Assembly: GCF_000719285.1 (NCBI RefSeq)
Contig: NZ_JOFS01000023.1
Location: 53,134-117,133 of the forward strand
Source: Streptomyces bicolor
Lineage (GTDB): Bacteria; Actinomycetota; Actinomycetes; Streptomycetales; Streptomycetaceae
Direction of reading: 5' to 3'
DNA length: 64,000 bases
Shown here: positions 26,082 through 34,436 of the stretch, piece by piece
Numbering within the stretch: position 1 is the first letter of the stretch
How the letters are laid out: every line of letters begins with the position of its first letter
The notes under the pieces: model-generated
What the model was told of the DNA's origin: nothing
Database searches by the model: none
Seen by the model: only the letters and a program-made list of their open reading frames with translations
Made by a program: the position numbers and the translations under genes

Positions 26082-26888
26082 ATGCACGGGACGCCCCTCG
26101 GGCCCGTACCGCCCTCGCCGCTGCCGACCGATCAGCTGCAGTTCGCGATGCCGCCGATGCACGAGTCCCTCGAGGACGAGCGCCGGCATCGCAAGGAACG
26201 GCTGGCGGGGGCGCTCAGGATCTTCGGGCGGCTGGGGTTCGAGGACGGGGTCTCCGGGCACATCACCGCGCGCGATCCCGAGTTCAGCGACTGCTTCTGG
26301 GTGAACCCGTTCGGGATGCCGTTCAAGCACGTCACCGTCAGCGACCTGGTCCTCGCCAACTCCGAGGGGCAGGTGATCGACGGCCGCTACCACGTGAACC
26401 AGGCCGCCTTCACTGTGCACTCCCAGGTCCACGCCGCCCGCCCCGACGTCGTCGCGGTCGCCCACTGCCACTCGGTGCACGGGCGCGCGCTCGCGGCGCT
26501 GGGCGAGTTGCTGGACCCGATCACCCAGGAGAGCTGCGCCTTCTACGAGGACCACGCGCTCTACGACGCGTACTCGGGGGTCGCCGTCGACGCCGTGGAG
26601 GGCCGCCGGATCGCGGCCGCGCTCGGCTCCCGCAAGGCCCTCGTCCTGCGCAACCACGGCCTGCTGACCGTCGGGGACTCGGTGGACGCCGCCGCCTGGT
26701 GGTTCCTGTCGATGGAACGGTCCTGCCAGGTGCAGCTGACGGCGAAGGCGGCGGGGCGTCCGGTGCTGATCGAGCATCGGCTGGCGGTGGCCACGTGGGA
26801 GCAGTTGGGTGGGGATCTGGTGGCGTGGATCAACTATCAGCCGTTGTGGCAGGACGTCAGCCGCAGTGAGCCCGACTTGTTGAGCTGA
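26082..26888 (+). CDS. Class II aldolase / adducin family protein
   Basis: A 268-residue protein of the fuculose-phosphate aldolase/adducin family, zinc enzymes that cleave or epimerise sugar phosphates. Likely metal ligands are visible: the HCHSVHG motif at about 128-134 and NHG in LRNHGLLTVGD at about 190. The start ATG 26082 has GGAGG 6 nt upstream. It stands alone with no sugar-transport or kinase genes beside it, so the substrate cannot be inferred. Confidence 0.87.
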   Translation: MHGTPLGPVPPSPLPTDQLQFAMPPMHESLEDERRHRKERLAGALRIFGRLGFEDGVSGHITARDPEFSDCFWVNPFGMPFKHVTVSDLVLANSEGQVIDGRYHVNQAAFTVHSQVHAARPDVVAVAHCHSVHGRALAALGELLDPITQESCAFYEDHALYDAYSGVAVDAVEGRRIAAALGSRKALVLRNHGLLTVGDSVDAAAWWFLSMERSCQVQLTAKAAGRPVLIEHRLAVATWEQLGGDLVAWINYQPLWQDVSRSEPDLLS

Positions 26889-26894
26889 GCCGTA

Positions 26895-27806
26895 TCAGAA
26901 GCCCCGCAGGACCACCGCCTTCGTCATCGCGAACTCCTCGTCCGTGAGTACGCCGTCCCGGTGAAGTTCCCCCAACTCCCGCAGCCTGCGCAGCAGTACG
27001 TCGTGATGGTCGACCGGGGGCGGGACGGTGGACGCCGGCTGCGGGCGGTCGGGACGGTCGGGGCGGTCGGGGCGGTCGCCGTGCTCGATCCCTGTGCGGG
27101 TTGAAGGATGGGGCATGCGGGCCGTGACCGCGGTGGCGACCAGGGCGGTGAGCAGGTCGCGGCGGGCGCTGCCCCACAGATCCAGGGCGTACGGGTCCTT
27201 CTCCGGCGGCAGTTTGGAGAACAGCGTCTCGCGGGTCACGAAGCGCAGGAAGCCGTCCTCGTAGCCGGAGTTGGGCAGCCACTCGATCTGGACGAGGTCA
27301 CCCACGTCGATGATCCGCGGGCCGGTCGCCCGTTTGACCCGGTCGGAGGTGTCGGACCAGTCGATCCGCACCTGGGTGCCGTCGAAGGAGACCGTGCCGT
27401 CGGAGGAACGGACGGAGACCGGGACGGGTGGGCCGGGAAGGAGATAGGTCTTGGTCGGTTCCTTGGGGATCTGGTCCAGGAGCAGAGCGTGGCGGATCTC
27501 CTCGGCGACGTACTCGGCGACCCCGGCACGGTCAACGTCCACCGTCAGCCGGTACGGATCCGCCGTGTCCGGCAGCCTGCCGCCGGTCGCTTGGAGCAGC
27601 GGGTCCGCGCCCTCGCGCAGCCGCATCCGCAGCCGTCCGCGCTTGCGTTCGGGTTCGAAGACGATGCTCGCCACGGCCTCGAGCGGGACGGTGATCTCAC
27701 CGTACGTCTGCCGGAACAGCGGCACGGAGCGGTGGAGTCCCGGCGTGATCCGGACCGTCGTGCCGTCGAAGGCCCAGGTCCCGTCGCGCTGGATGATCTC
27801 GGCCAT
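26895..27806 (-). CDS. Tandem DUF4429 protein with SHOCT tail
   Basis: A 303-residue protein with two copies of a pleckstrin-homology-like DUF4429 unit: WAFDGTTVRITPG at about residue 7 and VSFDGTQVRIDW at about 129, each followed by a beta-rich stretch. The C-terminus (about 268-300) is a SHOCT helix pair, LLRRLRELGELHRDGVLTDEEF. A His/Arg/Asp-Arg-Pro repeat (DRPDRPDRPDRP) links the parts. Such proteins are common in actinomycetes and are thought to be membrane-associated or oligomerising, but no activity is known to me. It ends 6 bp from the aldolase-family gene in convergent orientation. Confidence 0.85.
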   Translation of the reverse strand: MAEIIQRDGTWAFDGTTVRITPGLHRSVPLFRQTYGEITVPLEAVASIVFEPERKRGRLRMRLREGADPLLQATGGRLPDTADPYRLTVDVDRAGVAEYVAEEIRHALLLDQIPKEPTKTYLLPGPPVPVSVRSSDGTVSFDGTQVRIDWSDTSDRVKRATGPRIIDVGDLVQIEWLPNSGYEDGFLRFVTRETLFSKLPPEKDPYALDLWGSARRDLLTALVATAVTARMPHPSTRTGIEHGDRPDRPDRPDRPQPASTVPPPVDHHDVLLRRLRELGELHRDGVLTDEEFAMTKAVVLRGF

Positions 27807-27989
27807 AGGGAAATTCTCGCAGCCGGGTCAACACGGAGGCCCGGTCCTCACTCGCGCCTACCGGACCTGCCGGGAGTGGGGTGGGGGGTGTAGGGCACAA
27901 TTCGCTGTCGTCGCAAGGGAGTTGTCGGGGTGCGGGTGCCGGTCGGGGGGGTTGCCGGAAGGCTGGGGTGGCCCGGCTTGGTGGCCGGT

Positions 27990-28090
27990 ATCTGAGACGG
28001 GCTGCCGATGGTGGGGCCGTGAGGCTATAAGGCCATGAGGTGATGAGGCCATGAGGTCATAAGCCATGAGGTCATAAGCCATGACGGGTT
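27990..28090. repeat. Short tandem repeats with unit CATGAGGTCATAAGC
   Basis: Two perfect adjacent copies of the 15-mer CATGAGGTCATAAGC at about 28049-28078 follow two degenerate versions (GGCCATGAGGTGATGA) starting near 28031. The stretch is AT-richer than its surroundings and lies upstream of the following membrane protein gene. The remaining gap (27807-27990) shows no gene. Confidence 0.6.
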
Positions 28091-28135
28091 ACTGGTCATC
28101 CGGGTCAGTGGTCGTGAGGCCACTGGGTCGCGAGG

Positions 28136-29440
28136 TTGTGGGGAAGGCAGGCGTCGGGCGTGGCGGTGCGGGAGGCTGGGCAGGGCGGCTCGGCAGCGGG
28201 CGTGCACGGGGGTGGCTGCACCTGTGGGGACTGTCCGCACGGGGCGCGTGCGGGGCATCGGCGGGCGGTCGCCGAGTTTCTGCTGAAGCGGGACGAGTTC
28301 GCCGCGGGGCAGGGGCTGCCGGCTGCCGTGGCCCATTCGGCCTCGGCTTCCCGGCAGTGGGTCTCCGCGGAGTTGACGCAGTCCGCGGAACTGGTCGCCG
28401 AGCGGGGGCGGGCCGAGGGGGAGGCGTGGCTGGCGCGGCTGTGGCTTCGTACGGCGACGGTGGTCTGGGCGCTGGTCGTCGTGCTGCTGCTCGTGCAGGC
28501 GTTCACGGCGATCGGCGCGGGGTGGACGTCGGCGCGTACGGCCGGGCTGCTGGCGGCGCTGCTGACGGCCGGGGCGCTCACCGCGGCGTCGTGGTTCCAC
28601 CGGGCGCGGGGTGGCGCGCTGGCGCCGGTCATCGGTGAGGACAACCGGCTCTCCACGTCGCGTGCGGTGGCCGGGGCGTGGGTGCTGTTCGTGGTGTACG
28701 CCGTGCTCGTGCTGGTGGGGCGGCTCGCGGGGGCGTCCGGGCACCGGGAGCGCGATGCGCTGATCGCCGGGCTCGAACTCGGGCGGGGCGCGGGTGCGGT
28801 GACCGTGCTCGCCGTGGTGTGTGCGATCGCGGTGCTGGTGCGGCGGGTGGTCGGGGTGCGGGTGCTCGGGCAGCGGCTGCAGAAGGTGCGGGCGGACCGG
28901 CCTCGGGCGGCGGATCTGCTGACGGATGACGCGGGGCGGGGGACGTTCGCGGACATCCAGTACGTCGTGATCGGCGGGGTCGCGTTGCTGTTCGCGGCGG
29001 TGCGGTTGGCTCGGCGGCCCGATCAGTTGCCGGATCTGCCGTGGGGGCTGGCGGTGGTGGTGCTGGTGTCTGCGGCGACGTATCTCGCCGGGAAGTATGC
29101 GGAGGGGGGTCGGCCGGTGATTCTGTCGGTGGTGCGGGCCCGGGAGGCCGGGGATCTTGACGCGCCGATCCGTACGGGGGACGACATCGAGATCCGGGGG
29201 GCCGGGTTTGTGCCGCCCGGGGCGCAGGGGGCGGATCGGCTGGCGCGGATGGTGGTGCGGATCGGGGCGGTGCATGTGCATGTGCCGTTGGTGCCGGTGG
29301 CCGGGGGGTTCAGCAATCCGACGGATGCGGTGCTGACGGTGCCGGTGCCTGCGGATGTGGAGCCGGGGCGGGTGGAGGTGCAGGTGGTTACTGTGGCGGG
29401 GGTGGAGACGAATCGGTATGTGGTTGATGTGACTGACTGA
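28136..29440 (+). CDS. Multi-pass membrane protein with IPT-like C-terminal domain
   Basis: A protein of up to 434 residues that I cannot assign to a named family. The N-terminus has a CTCGDCPHG cysteine motif and a helix AVAEFLLKRDEF. Five or six membrane helices follow (about 105-340), and the C-terminal 100 residues form a beta-rich domain ending VAGVETNRYVVDVTD, resembling an IPT/TIG immunoglobulin-like fold. The TTG at 28136 follows GAGG directly and a GTG at 28160 follows GGAAGG, so the start is uncertain. It is flanked upstream by short repeats and downstream by a structured dispersed repeat. Confidence 0.72.
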   Translation: MWGRQASGVAVREAGQGGSAAGVHGGGCTCGDCPHGARAGHRRAVAEFLLKRDEFAAGQGLPAAVAHSASASRQWVSAELTQSAELVAERGRAEGEAWLARLWLRTATVVWALVVVLLLVQAFTAIGAGWTSARTAGLLAALLTAGALTAASWFHRARGGALAPVIGEDNRLSTSRAVAGAWVLFVVYAVLVLVGRLAGASGHRERDALIAGLELGRGAGAVTVLAVVCAIAVLVRRVVGVRVLGQRLQKVRADRPRAADLLTDDAGRGTFADIQYVVIGGVALLFAAVRLARRPDQLPDLPWGLAVVVLVSAATYLAGKYAEGGRPVILSVVRAREAGDLDAPIRTGDDIEIRGAGFVPPGAQGADRLARMVVRIGAVHVHVPLVPVAGGFSNPTDAVLTVPVPADVEPGRVEVQVVTVAGVETNRYVVDVTD

Positions 29441-29495
29441 CGGGGGTGGGGGTGGGGGTGCGCGTTGATGCCTGCGGCGCCTGTGCGGGTTTGGT

Positions 29496-29673
29496 GGGGG
29501 TGCGTGTAGCGGCTGCGGTCGTGTTGTGGGTCGGGGCCGGGCCGGGGGGTGTCCGTCCTCGGACCGGCGGCTGGACTTAGGCCGGGAGGGGCTGCGTGTT
29601 GACGCCGGCCACTGTGGGCGGACACCCCCCGGCCCGTCCCCTTCCCGCCGTACGCGACTGCAGGCCCGTGGGG
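29496..29673. repeat. Structured dispersed repeat, copy 1
   Basis: About 178 bp closely matching 37535-37711. Its core is a 17 bp perfect stem, with GGCCGGGGGGTGTCCG at 29540-29555 pairing with 29619-29635, around a conserved centre GTCCTCGGACCGGCGGCTGG. Flanks such as TCCCCTTCCCGCCGTACGCG are conserved as well. It is intergenic, and the rest of the gap (29441-29960) shows no gene. Confidence 0.8.
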
Positions 29674-29960
29674 GTACACGCCCTCCCAGGCCCGCCTAGC
29701 TGCGGGCAGTCGTGCCGCTGGGGCGGCACGGGTGGGCGCAGCGGCACTCCGCCAGCGCCGGGCCGCGCGATCCACCCCCGCCCAGCCACAGCGCCGGTCG
29801 GCATCGATTGTTTCCGACTGTGCCCGGTGTCGACGCGGGGTTTCCTCCAGGTGGAGGGCGTCGGAAAATCGGGGCGGTACTGGAATGAGCGGCGCAGTCG
29901 CTGCGTACGTATCGTTCCTCGAGGGGTCACGGCACGGCGGGCGAGAGGCGGCTACGGGCG

Positions 29961-30491
29961 ATGACTCACGGTATGCACACGGACACGCACTCCCCTTATC
30001 TCGACGGCGGCCGGGACTGGCGGGACACCGCCAGCCGTTACGCATTCCTCCCTCTCCGCGTCTTCCTCGGCGTCACCTTCATCTACGCCGGCTTGGACAA
30101 ACTCACCGACAGCGCCTTCCTGAAGGACTCCGGTTCGGGGTCGATCGGCGACATGATGCGTGCCGTTCGTGACTCCGCGGCCATCCCGGACTTGGTCGAC
30201 CTGGCACTGGAGAGCCCCGTCGGCTTCGGCCGTGCGATCGCCGTCGGCGAGCTGGCCGTCGGCATCGGCACGCTCATCGGGCTGCTCGCCCGCCTGGCGG
30301 CACTCGGCGGCGCGCTCATCTCGCTGAGCCTGTGGTTGACGGTGAGCTGGGCTGCCGATCCGTACTACTACGGCAATGACCTGGCCTATCTGATGGCCTG
30401 GCTGCCCCTCGTGCTCGCGGGCGCCCCCATGTTCTCCGTGGACGCCGCACTGCGCACGCGGCGACGGCAGCGGGCGGGACGCTACCGGTAG
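29961..30491 (+). CDS. DoxX-family membrane protein
   Basis: A 176-residue integral membrane protein of the DoxX/DoxD group. The first helix carries the characteristic LRVFLGVTFIYAGLDKLTD, and three more helices follow, including AVGELAVGIGTLIGLLARLAALGG and DLAYLMAWLPLVLAGAPMF. Family members have been linked to thiosulfate:quinone oxidoreductase subunits and, in mycobacteria, to a redox-stress membrane complex; here there is no partner gene nearby. The start is ATG 29961 or 29973. The Arg-rich tail is cytoplasmic. Confidence 0.85.
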   Translation: MTHGMHTDTHSPYLDGGRDWRDTASRYAFLPLRVFLGVTFIYAGLDKLTDSAFLKDSGSGSIGDMMRAVRDSAAIPDLVDLALESPVGFGRAIAVGELAVGIGTLIGLLARLAALGGALISLSLWLTVSWAADPYYYGNDLAYLMAWLPLVLAGAPMFSVDAALRTRRRQRAGRYR

Positions 30492-30542
30492 CCTCCCGGC
30501 CCCAACCGCGCGGCCGTTGGAGAGCCGTTGGTCGGTCAGGGG

Positions 30543-30794
30543 TCAGTAGGGTGCCTTCGGTTGGGGATCCGGGGGTGTCGTGGTGGTTCCCTGGTGTGAT
30601 CGGCGGCGTCTGCGTATGCCTCGGGTCGTCGCCGCCGCTACGCCCGCCAGGCACAGGCCGCCCACGACCAGTGGGATCACCACGAACCAGGGCGTCTCCC
30701 AGGCGCCGCCCGCGTCGCCGGCGTAGATGATGCCCGCGAGGGTCAGGAAGGCGCCGGCGACCAGCCTGCCGGGCTGGAACTCATGACGTAGCAC
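30543..30794 (-). CDS. Small two-helix membrane protein
   Basis: An 83-residue protein with two membrane helices (about 9-27 and 36-56) and a basic C-terminal tail RGIRRRRRS. Its ATG at 30794 overlaps the last 14 nt of the upstream PspC/LiaF-like gene, so the two are translationally coupled. Probably an accessory of that envelope-stress module; no family recognised. Confidence 0.75.
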   Translation of the reverse strand: MLRHEFQPGRLVAGAFLTLAGIIYAGDAGGAWETPWFVVIPLVVGGLCLAGVAAATTRGIRRRRRSHQGTTTTPPDPQPKAPY

Positions 30795-32214
30795 GGCTCA
30801 CCTCCGCCTGTCCCACGCCGACGCTGAGGTCGAGGTCGAGCGTGCCCCTTGCCTTGGTGCCTGTGGGCGGTGTCAGGGTCAGCTCCTTGTGCTTGCCCGG
30901 TGCCACGTCCACGTCCCGTTCGTCGTCGCCCGGCAACTGGATGTCTCCCACTCCTACGTCGATGCTCGCCTTGACGGTCACGTCCTTGGGGACGATCACC
31001 TTCAGCTCGCCCACGCCCACATCGGCTCTGGTGGTCACGGTCTGGCCCTCGGCGAACTTCACCCCGGTCAGGTCCAGGGTGCCGACGCCGGTGCCCAGGT
31101 CGTACTGCGGCTGGACGTCGGCCACTGCCGCCGGCCGCCAGTTCCTTTCGATCCAGTGGGTGCTGATGTCCTTGGGCAGTGCCGCCGAGGCGGCCAGCAG
31201 GCCCGCCGTGATGATCGCCAGGAATATGGAGCCCGCTCCGGTGCGGCCCAGGAACGCGCTCACGGCTATGCCCAGGCCGAGGACGAGCAGCGCGCAGGAC
31301 AGGCCGGTCTGCAGGCTGGTGCCGAGGGCGTGGTCCTCCCAGGTCGCGCTCATGCCCAGGGCACCGGCGAGCAGGGCGAACAGGAACACCCAGCCGCCGA
31401 TCCAGCGAGGGCCGCGCTGCTTCGGTGGACGAGGACTCCGGGCGCGCATGTCCTCGCGGCTGTTCCACCTGGTGCCGAGGCCGATGTTCACGGCCGCCGC
31501 GATGTCGCGGTCGCGGGAGTCGCGAGGGCCCCAGAGGTAACCGGTGCCGCCCTCGTGGGTGCCGTCCTTGACGATGGGGTCGCGCCACCAGGAGCCGTAG
31601 GCGGCGGGGACCGGTGGTGCCTGGGCCTCCGGTGGGGCGTCGGCGACGGCCTGGGCCGCGAGCAGGTCGGGGTCGGGGGCGCCGCGGTTCCGGGACCAGT
31701 AGCCGGCGCCCGCCAGGAGGATCGAGAGGACTACGGCGAAGGCGAGCACGCTGCCGTTGGTCAGGAGCGTCAGGAACACGCCGCAGCCGACGAGTGCGAA
31801 CAGCACGGCCGTCAGTGCCTGGCCGTCCACTCGGCCCGTCAGAAGTTTGCGGACCTCGTTCTCGTCCTCGTCGTCGTACGGGACGAAGAGCCAGGCGAAG
31901 CCGTAGAAGATGAGGCCGATGCCGCCGGTCGCGGAGAGCACGGCGAGGGTGATCCGGAAGATCACCGGGTCCATGTCGCACTGCCGCCCGAGCCCGGCGC
32001 ACACGCCGGCCAGCATCTTGTGCCGCCGGTCGCGCCGGAACCTGTGCGGCGGGGCGAGTACGCCCGCTTCGGCGGACGCCTCTGTTTCCGCGCCCGCGTG
32101 TGCGCGCGGTTCCTCACCCGCGGCGCTCGCGGGCGCCGGGCCGGACGGAGTGCCCGCGGGGGGCACGGGGTCCGGCTCGGGCACGGGGTCCGCGGCGTGC
32201 TGGTGATCAGTCAT
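30781..32214 (-). CDS. PspC-domain protein with LiaF-like C-terminus
   Basis: A 477-residue membrane protein. After a Pro/Ala/Glu-rich head comes a PspC domain (about 62-118, FRRDRRHKMLAGVCAGLGRQ), then several membrane helices, and at the C-terminus a repeated beta-helix-like domain (GVGTLDLTGVKFAEGQ, ADVGVGELKVIVP, IDVGVGDIQLPG) of the LiaF/DUF2154 type. It is divergent from a PspC histidine kinase and its regulator. By analogy with Lia and Psp systems it is probably the membrane regulator or target of that two-component system. The ATG at 32214 is chosen; upstream in-frame codons would run into the shared promoter. Confidence 0.86.
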   Translation of the reverse strand: MTDHQHAADPVPEPDPVPPAGTPSGPAPASAAGEEPRAHAGAETEASAEAGVLAPPHRFRRDRRHKMLAGVCAGLGRQCDMDPVIFRITLAVLSATGGIGLIFYGFAWLFVPYDDEDENEVRKLLTGRVDGQALTAVLFALVGCGVFLTLLTNGSVLAFAVVLSILLAGAGYWSRNRGAPDPDLLAAQAVADAPPEAQAPPVPAAYGSWWRDPIVKDGTHEGGTGYLWGPRDSRDRDIAAAVNIGLGTRWNSREDMRARSPRPPKQRGPRWIGGWVFLFALLAGALGMSATWEDHALGTSLQTGLSCALLVLGLGIAVSAFLGRTGAGSIFLAIITAGLLAASAALPKDISTHWIERNWRPAAVADVQPQYDLGTGVGTLDLTGVKFAEGQTVTTRADVGVGELKVIVPKDVTVKASIDVGVGDIQLPGDDERDVDVAPGKHKELTLTPPTGTKARGTLDLDLSVGVGQAEVSRATS

Positions 32215-32257
32215 GTGTCCATGGTGACGGGCGGGTCGGCTCGACGGGAGTCGGAAT

Positions 32258-32357
32258 GACCCTGGTCGGACCCTGATATCGGCCCTGAGGCAGGGGCGGG
32301 GGAAGCGTTCGAGGCGGCCGGCTCCGAAGATCAGGGGAGTCTCGGGGGTCGACCCTG
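32258..32357. promoter_or_regulatory. Phased GACCCTG repeats in divergent promoter
   Basis: GACCCTG occurs at 32258-32264, 32269-32275 and 32351-32357, with GGCCCTG at 32281-32287. The first three are spaced 11 and 12 bp, about one helical turn. The last belongs to the palindrome GGGTCGACCC. They lie between the PspC/LiaF-like gene and the sensor kinase gene, so they are candidates for binding by the cognate LuxR-type regulator. Confidence 0.5.
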
Positions 32358-32393
32358 ATGCCCCGGTGGGCCGGGCGTGTGAACATCGATGGC

Positions 32394-33683
32394 ATGCCGG
32401 AAGCCGCAGCAGCGCCACTCGTCGAACCGCGGCCGCCGCGCAAGCTCTACCGCAGCAGCGACGGACGCTGGCTCGGGGGCGTGGCGCGGGGGCTCGCCGG
32501 GCATCTCGGGCTGCCCGTCATCTGGGTGCGGCTCGTGTTCGTCGGCCTGTTCATGGCGGACGGCCTGGGCGCGCTTCTGTATGCCGCGTTCTGGTTCTTC
32601 GTGCCGCTCGGCGTCGGCGGTGTCGACGCGCAGCGGCCATCTCCTTTCGCCACCGAGACCGCCGCCGACGGCCGCCGCAGACTCGTCGCCCGCAAGCCGG
32701 ACAAGGGGCAGATCGTCGCGCTGCTCCTCATGGTCGTCGTGGCGATGGTCTTCGTCGGCAGCGTCGACCTGGGCAACGGCGCCAAGGCCTACCTCCTGCC
32801 CGCCGTGCTCGTCGGCGCGGGCGTCGCCCTGGTCTGGCGTCAGGCGGACAACGCACGCCGGGCGCGCTGGATGGAGGTCGGGCGGCGTCGGCGCAACCTC
32901 ACTCTGCTGCGCGCCGCGGGCGGCGTCGTACTGGTCACCGCAGGCGTCTCCGGCATCTTCGTCCTGCAGGGCTCCGCCGCCCACCTCGGCTCCGTCCTGC
33001 AGGCGGCCCTGGCGGTCCTCGTCGGCATAACGCTCCTCGCGGGGCCGTATCTGGTCCGGATGACCCAGGACCTCTCCGAGGAGCGCCTGATGCGCATCCG
33101 CGCCCAGGAGCGCGCCGAGGTCGCCGCGCACGTCCATGACTCGGTGCTGCACACGCTGACCCTGATCCAGCGCAACGCGGAGAACGCGAACGAGGTCCGC
33201 CGCCTCGCCCGCGCCCAGGAGCGCGACCTGCGCACCTGGCTCTACAAACCCGAGGGCACCGGCAAGGACGAGGCCGACGAACCCACCAACCTCGCCGATG
33301 CTGTCCGGCGCAACGCCGCCGAGATCGAGGACAAGCACGGCGTCCCCATAGAGGTCGTGGTCGTCGGCGACTGCCCGCTCGACGAGAAGCTCGGCGCCCA
33401 GATGCAGGCCGCGCGCGAGGCGATGGTGAACGCCGCGAAGTACGGTGGCGAGGGCGGCGCCGTGCAGGTCTACGCCGAGGTGGAGGGGAAGACCGTCTTC
33501 GTGTCCGTCCGGGACCGCGGTCCGGGCTTCGACCTCGATTCGATACCCGCCGACCGCATGGGCGTTAGAGAATCGATCATCGGCCGCATGGAGCGCAACG
33601 GCGGTACGGCCCGGCTCCGGGCGGTACCCGGCGGCGGTACGGAGGTCGAGCTGGAGATGGAGAGGGCGGAGAAGACGTCATGA
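32394..33683 (+). CDS. PspC-domain sensor histidine kinase
   Basis: A 429-residue kinase of the HisKA_3/NarX-DesK class. A PspC domain (about 18-75, KLYRSSDGRWLGGVARGLAGHLG) is followed by about five membrane helices, a dimerisation helix with phospho-acceptor H248 (AAHVHDSVLH) and an ATPase domain with NAAKYGGEG and DRGPGFD. The intramembrane layout with almost no extracellular loop suggests that it senses envelope state. The start at 32394 is preferred over 32358 and 32379 because it leaves PspC at the N-terminus. Its stop overlaps the next start as ATGA. Confidence 0.93.
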   Translation: MPEAAAAPLVEPRPPRKLYRSSDGRWLGGVARGLAGHLGLPVIWVRLVFVGLFMADGLGALLYAAFWFFVPLGVGGVDAQRPSPFATETAADGRRRLVARKPDKGQIVALLLMVVVAMVFVGSVDLGNGAKAYLLPAVLVGAGVALVWRQADNARRARWMEVGRRRRNLTLLRAAGGVVLVTAGVSGIFVLQGSAAHLGSVLQAALAVLVGITLLAGPYLVRMTQDLSEERLMRIRAQERAEVAAHVHDSVLHTLTLIQRNAENANEVRRLARAQERDLRTWLYKPEGTGKDEADEPTNLADAVRRNAAEIEDKHGVPIEVVVVGDCPLDEKLGAQMQAAREAMVNAAKYGGEGGAVQVYAEVEGKTVFVSVRDRGPGFDLDSIPADRMGVRESIIGRMERNGGTARLRAVPGGGTEVELEMERAEKTS

Positions 33684-34399
33684 GCGACCCGACCGAGGCC
33701 AACGAGCCCGTGGAGTCGACCGGCGGCAGCGGGGGCGAGCGGCACGTGCGCGTGGTCCTCGTCGACGACCACCGCATGTTCCGTACGGGAGTCCAGGCCG
33801 AGATCGGCCGGACCGAGCAGACCGGCGTCGAGGTCGTGGGCGAGGCCGCGGACGTCGACCAGGCGGTCACGGTCATCACCGCGACCCGGCCCGAGGTCGT
33901 CCTCCTCGACGTGCACCTCCCGGGTGGCGGCGGCGTCGAAGTCCTGCGCCGCTGCGCCTCGTTGATGGCGGACGCCGAGCAGCCCGTCCGCTTCCTGGCG
34001 CTCTCCGTCTCGGACGCGGCGGAGGATGTGATCGGGGTGATCCGCGGCGGTGCGCGGGGGTACGTGACCAAGACCATCACCGGCACCGATCTGGTCGACT
34101 CCATCTTCCGCGTCCAGGACGGCGACGCGGTGTTCTCGCCGCGCCTGGCCGGGTTCGTCCTGGACGCGTTCGCGTCGACCGACGCGCCGCCGGTCGACGA
34201 GGACCTCGACCGACTCACCCAGCGCGAGCGGGAAGTGCTGCGGCTGATCGCCCGTGGCTACGCGTACAAGGAGATCGCCAAGCAGCTCTACATCTCCGTC
34301 AAGACGGTCGAGTCCCATGTCTCCGCGGTCCTGAGGAAGCTCCAGTTGTCCAACCGGCACGAGCTGACGCGGTGGGCCACGGCACGGCGCCTGGTCTAG
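33680..34399 (+). CDS. LuxR-family response regulator
   Basis: A 239-residue NarL/LuxR-type regulator coupled to the preceding kinase by a 4 nt overlap. The receiver has the acidic pair in VLVDDHRMF, phospho-acceptor D77 in VVLLDVHLP, the Ser of ALSVSD and the Lys of VTKTITG. The DNA-binding domain (about 175-235) has the typical LTQREREVLRLIARGYAYKEIA helix-turn-helix. It likely controls the divergent PspC/LiaF-like gene through the phased repeats in the shared promoter (inference). Confidence 0.94.
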   Translation: MSDPTEANEPVESTGGSGGERHVRVVLVDDHRMFRTGVQAEIGRTEQTGVEVVGEAADVDQAVTVITATRPEVVLLDVHLPGGGGVEVLRRCASLMADAEQPVRFLALSVSDAAEDVIGVIRGGARGYVTKTITGTDLVDSIFRVQDGDAVFSPRLAGFVLDAFASTDAPPVDEDLDRLTQREREVLRLIARGYAYKEIAKQLYISVKTVESHVSAVLRKLQLSNRHELTRWATARRLV

Positions 34400-34436
34400 C
34401 CATGAGGGATGGGGCCTGCGGTCCCGGCTCGCTCGT

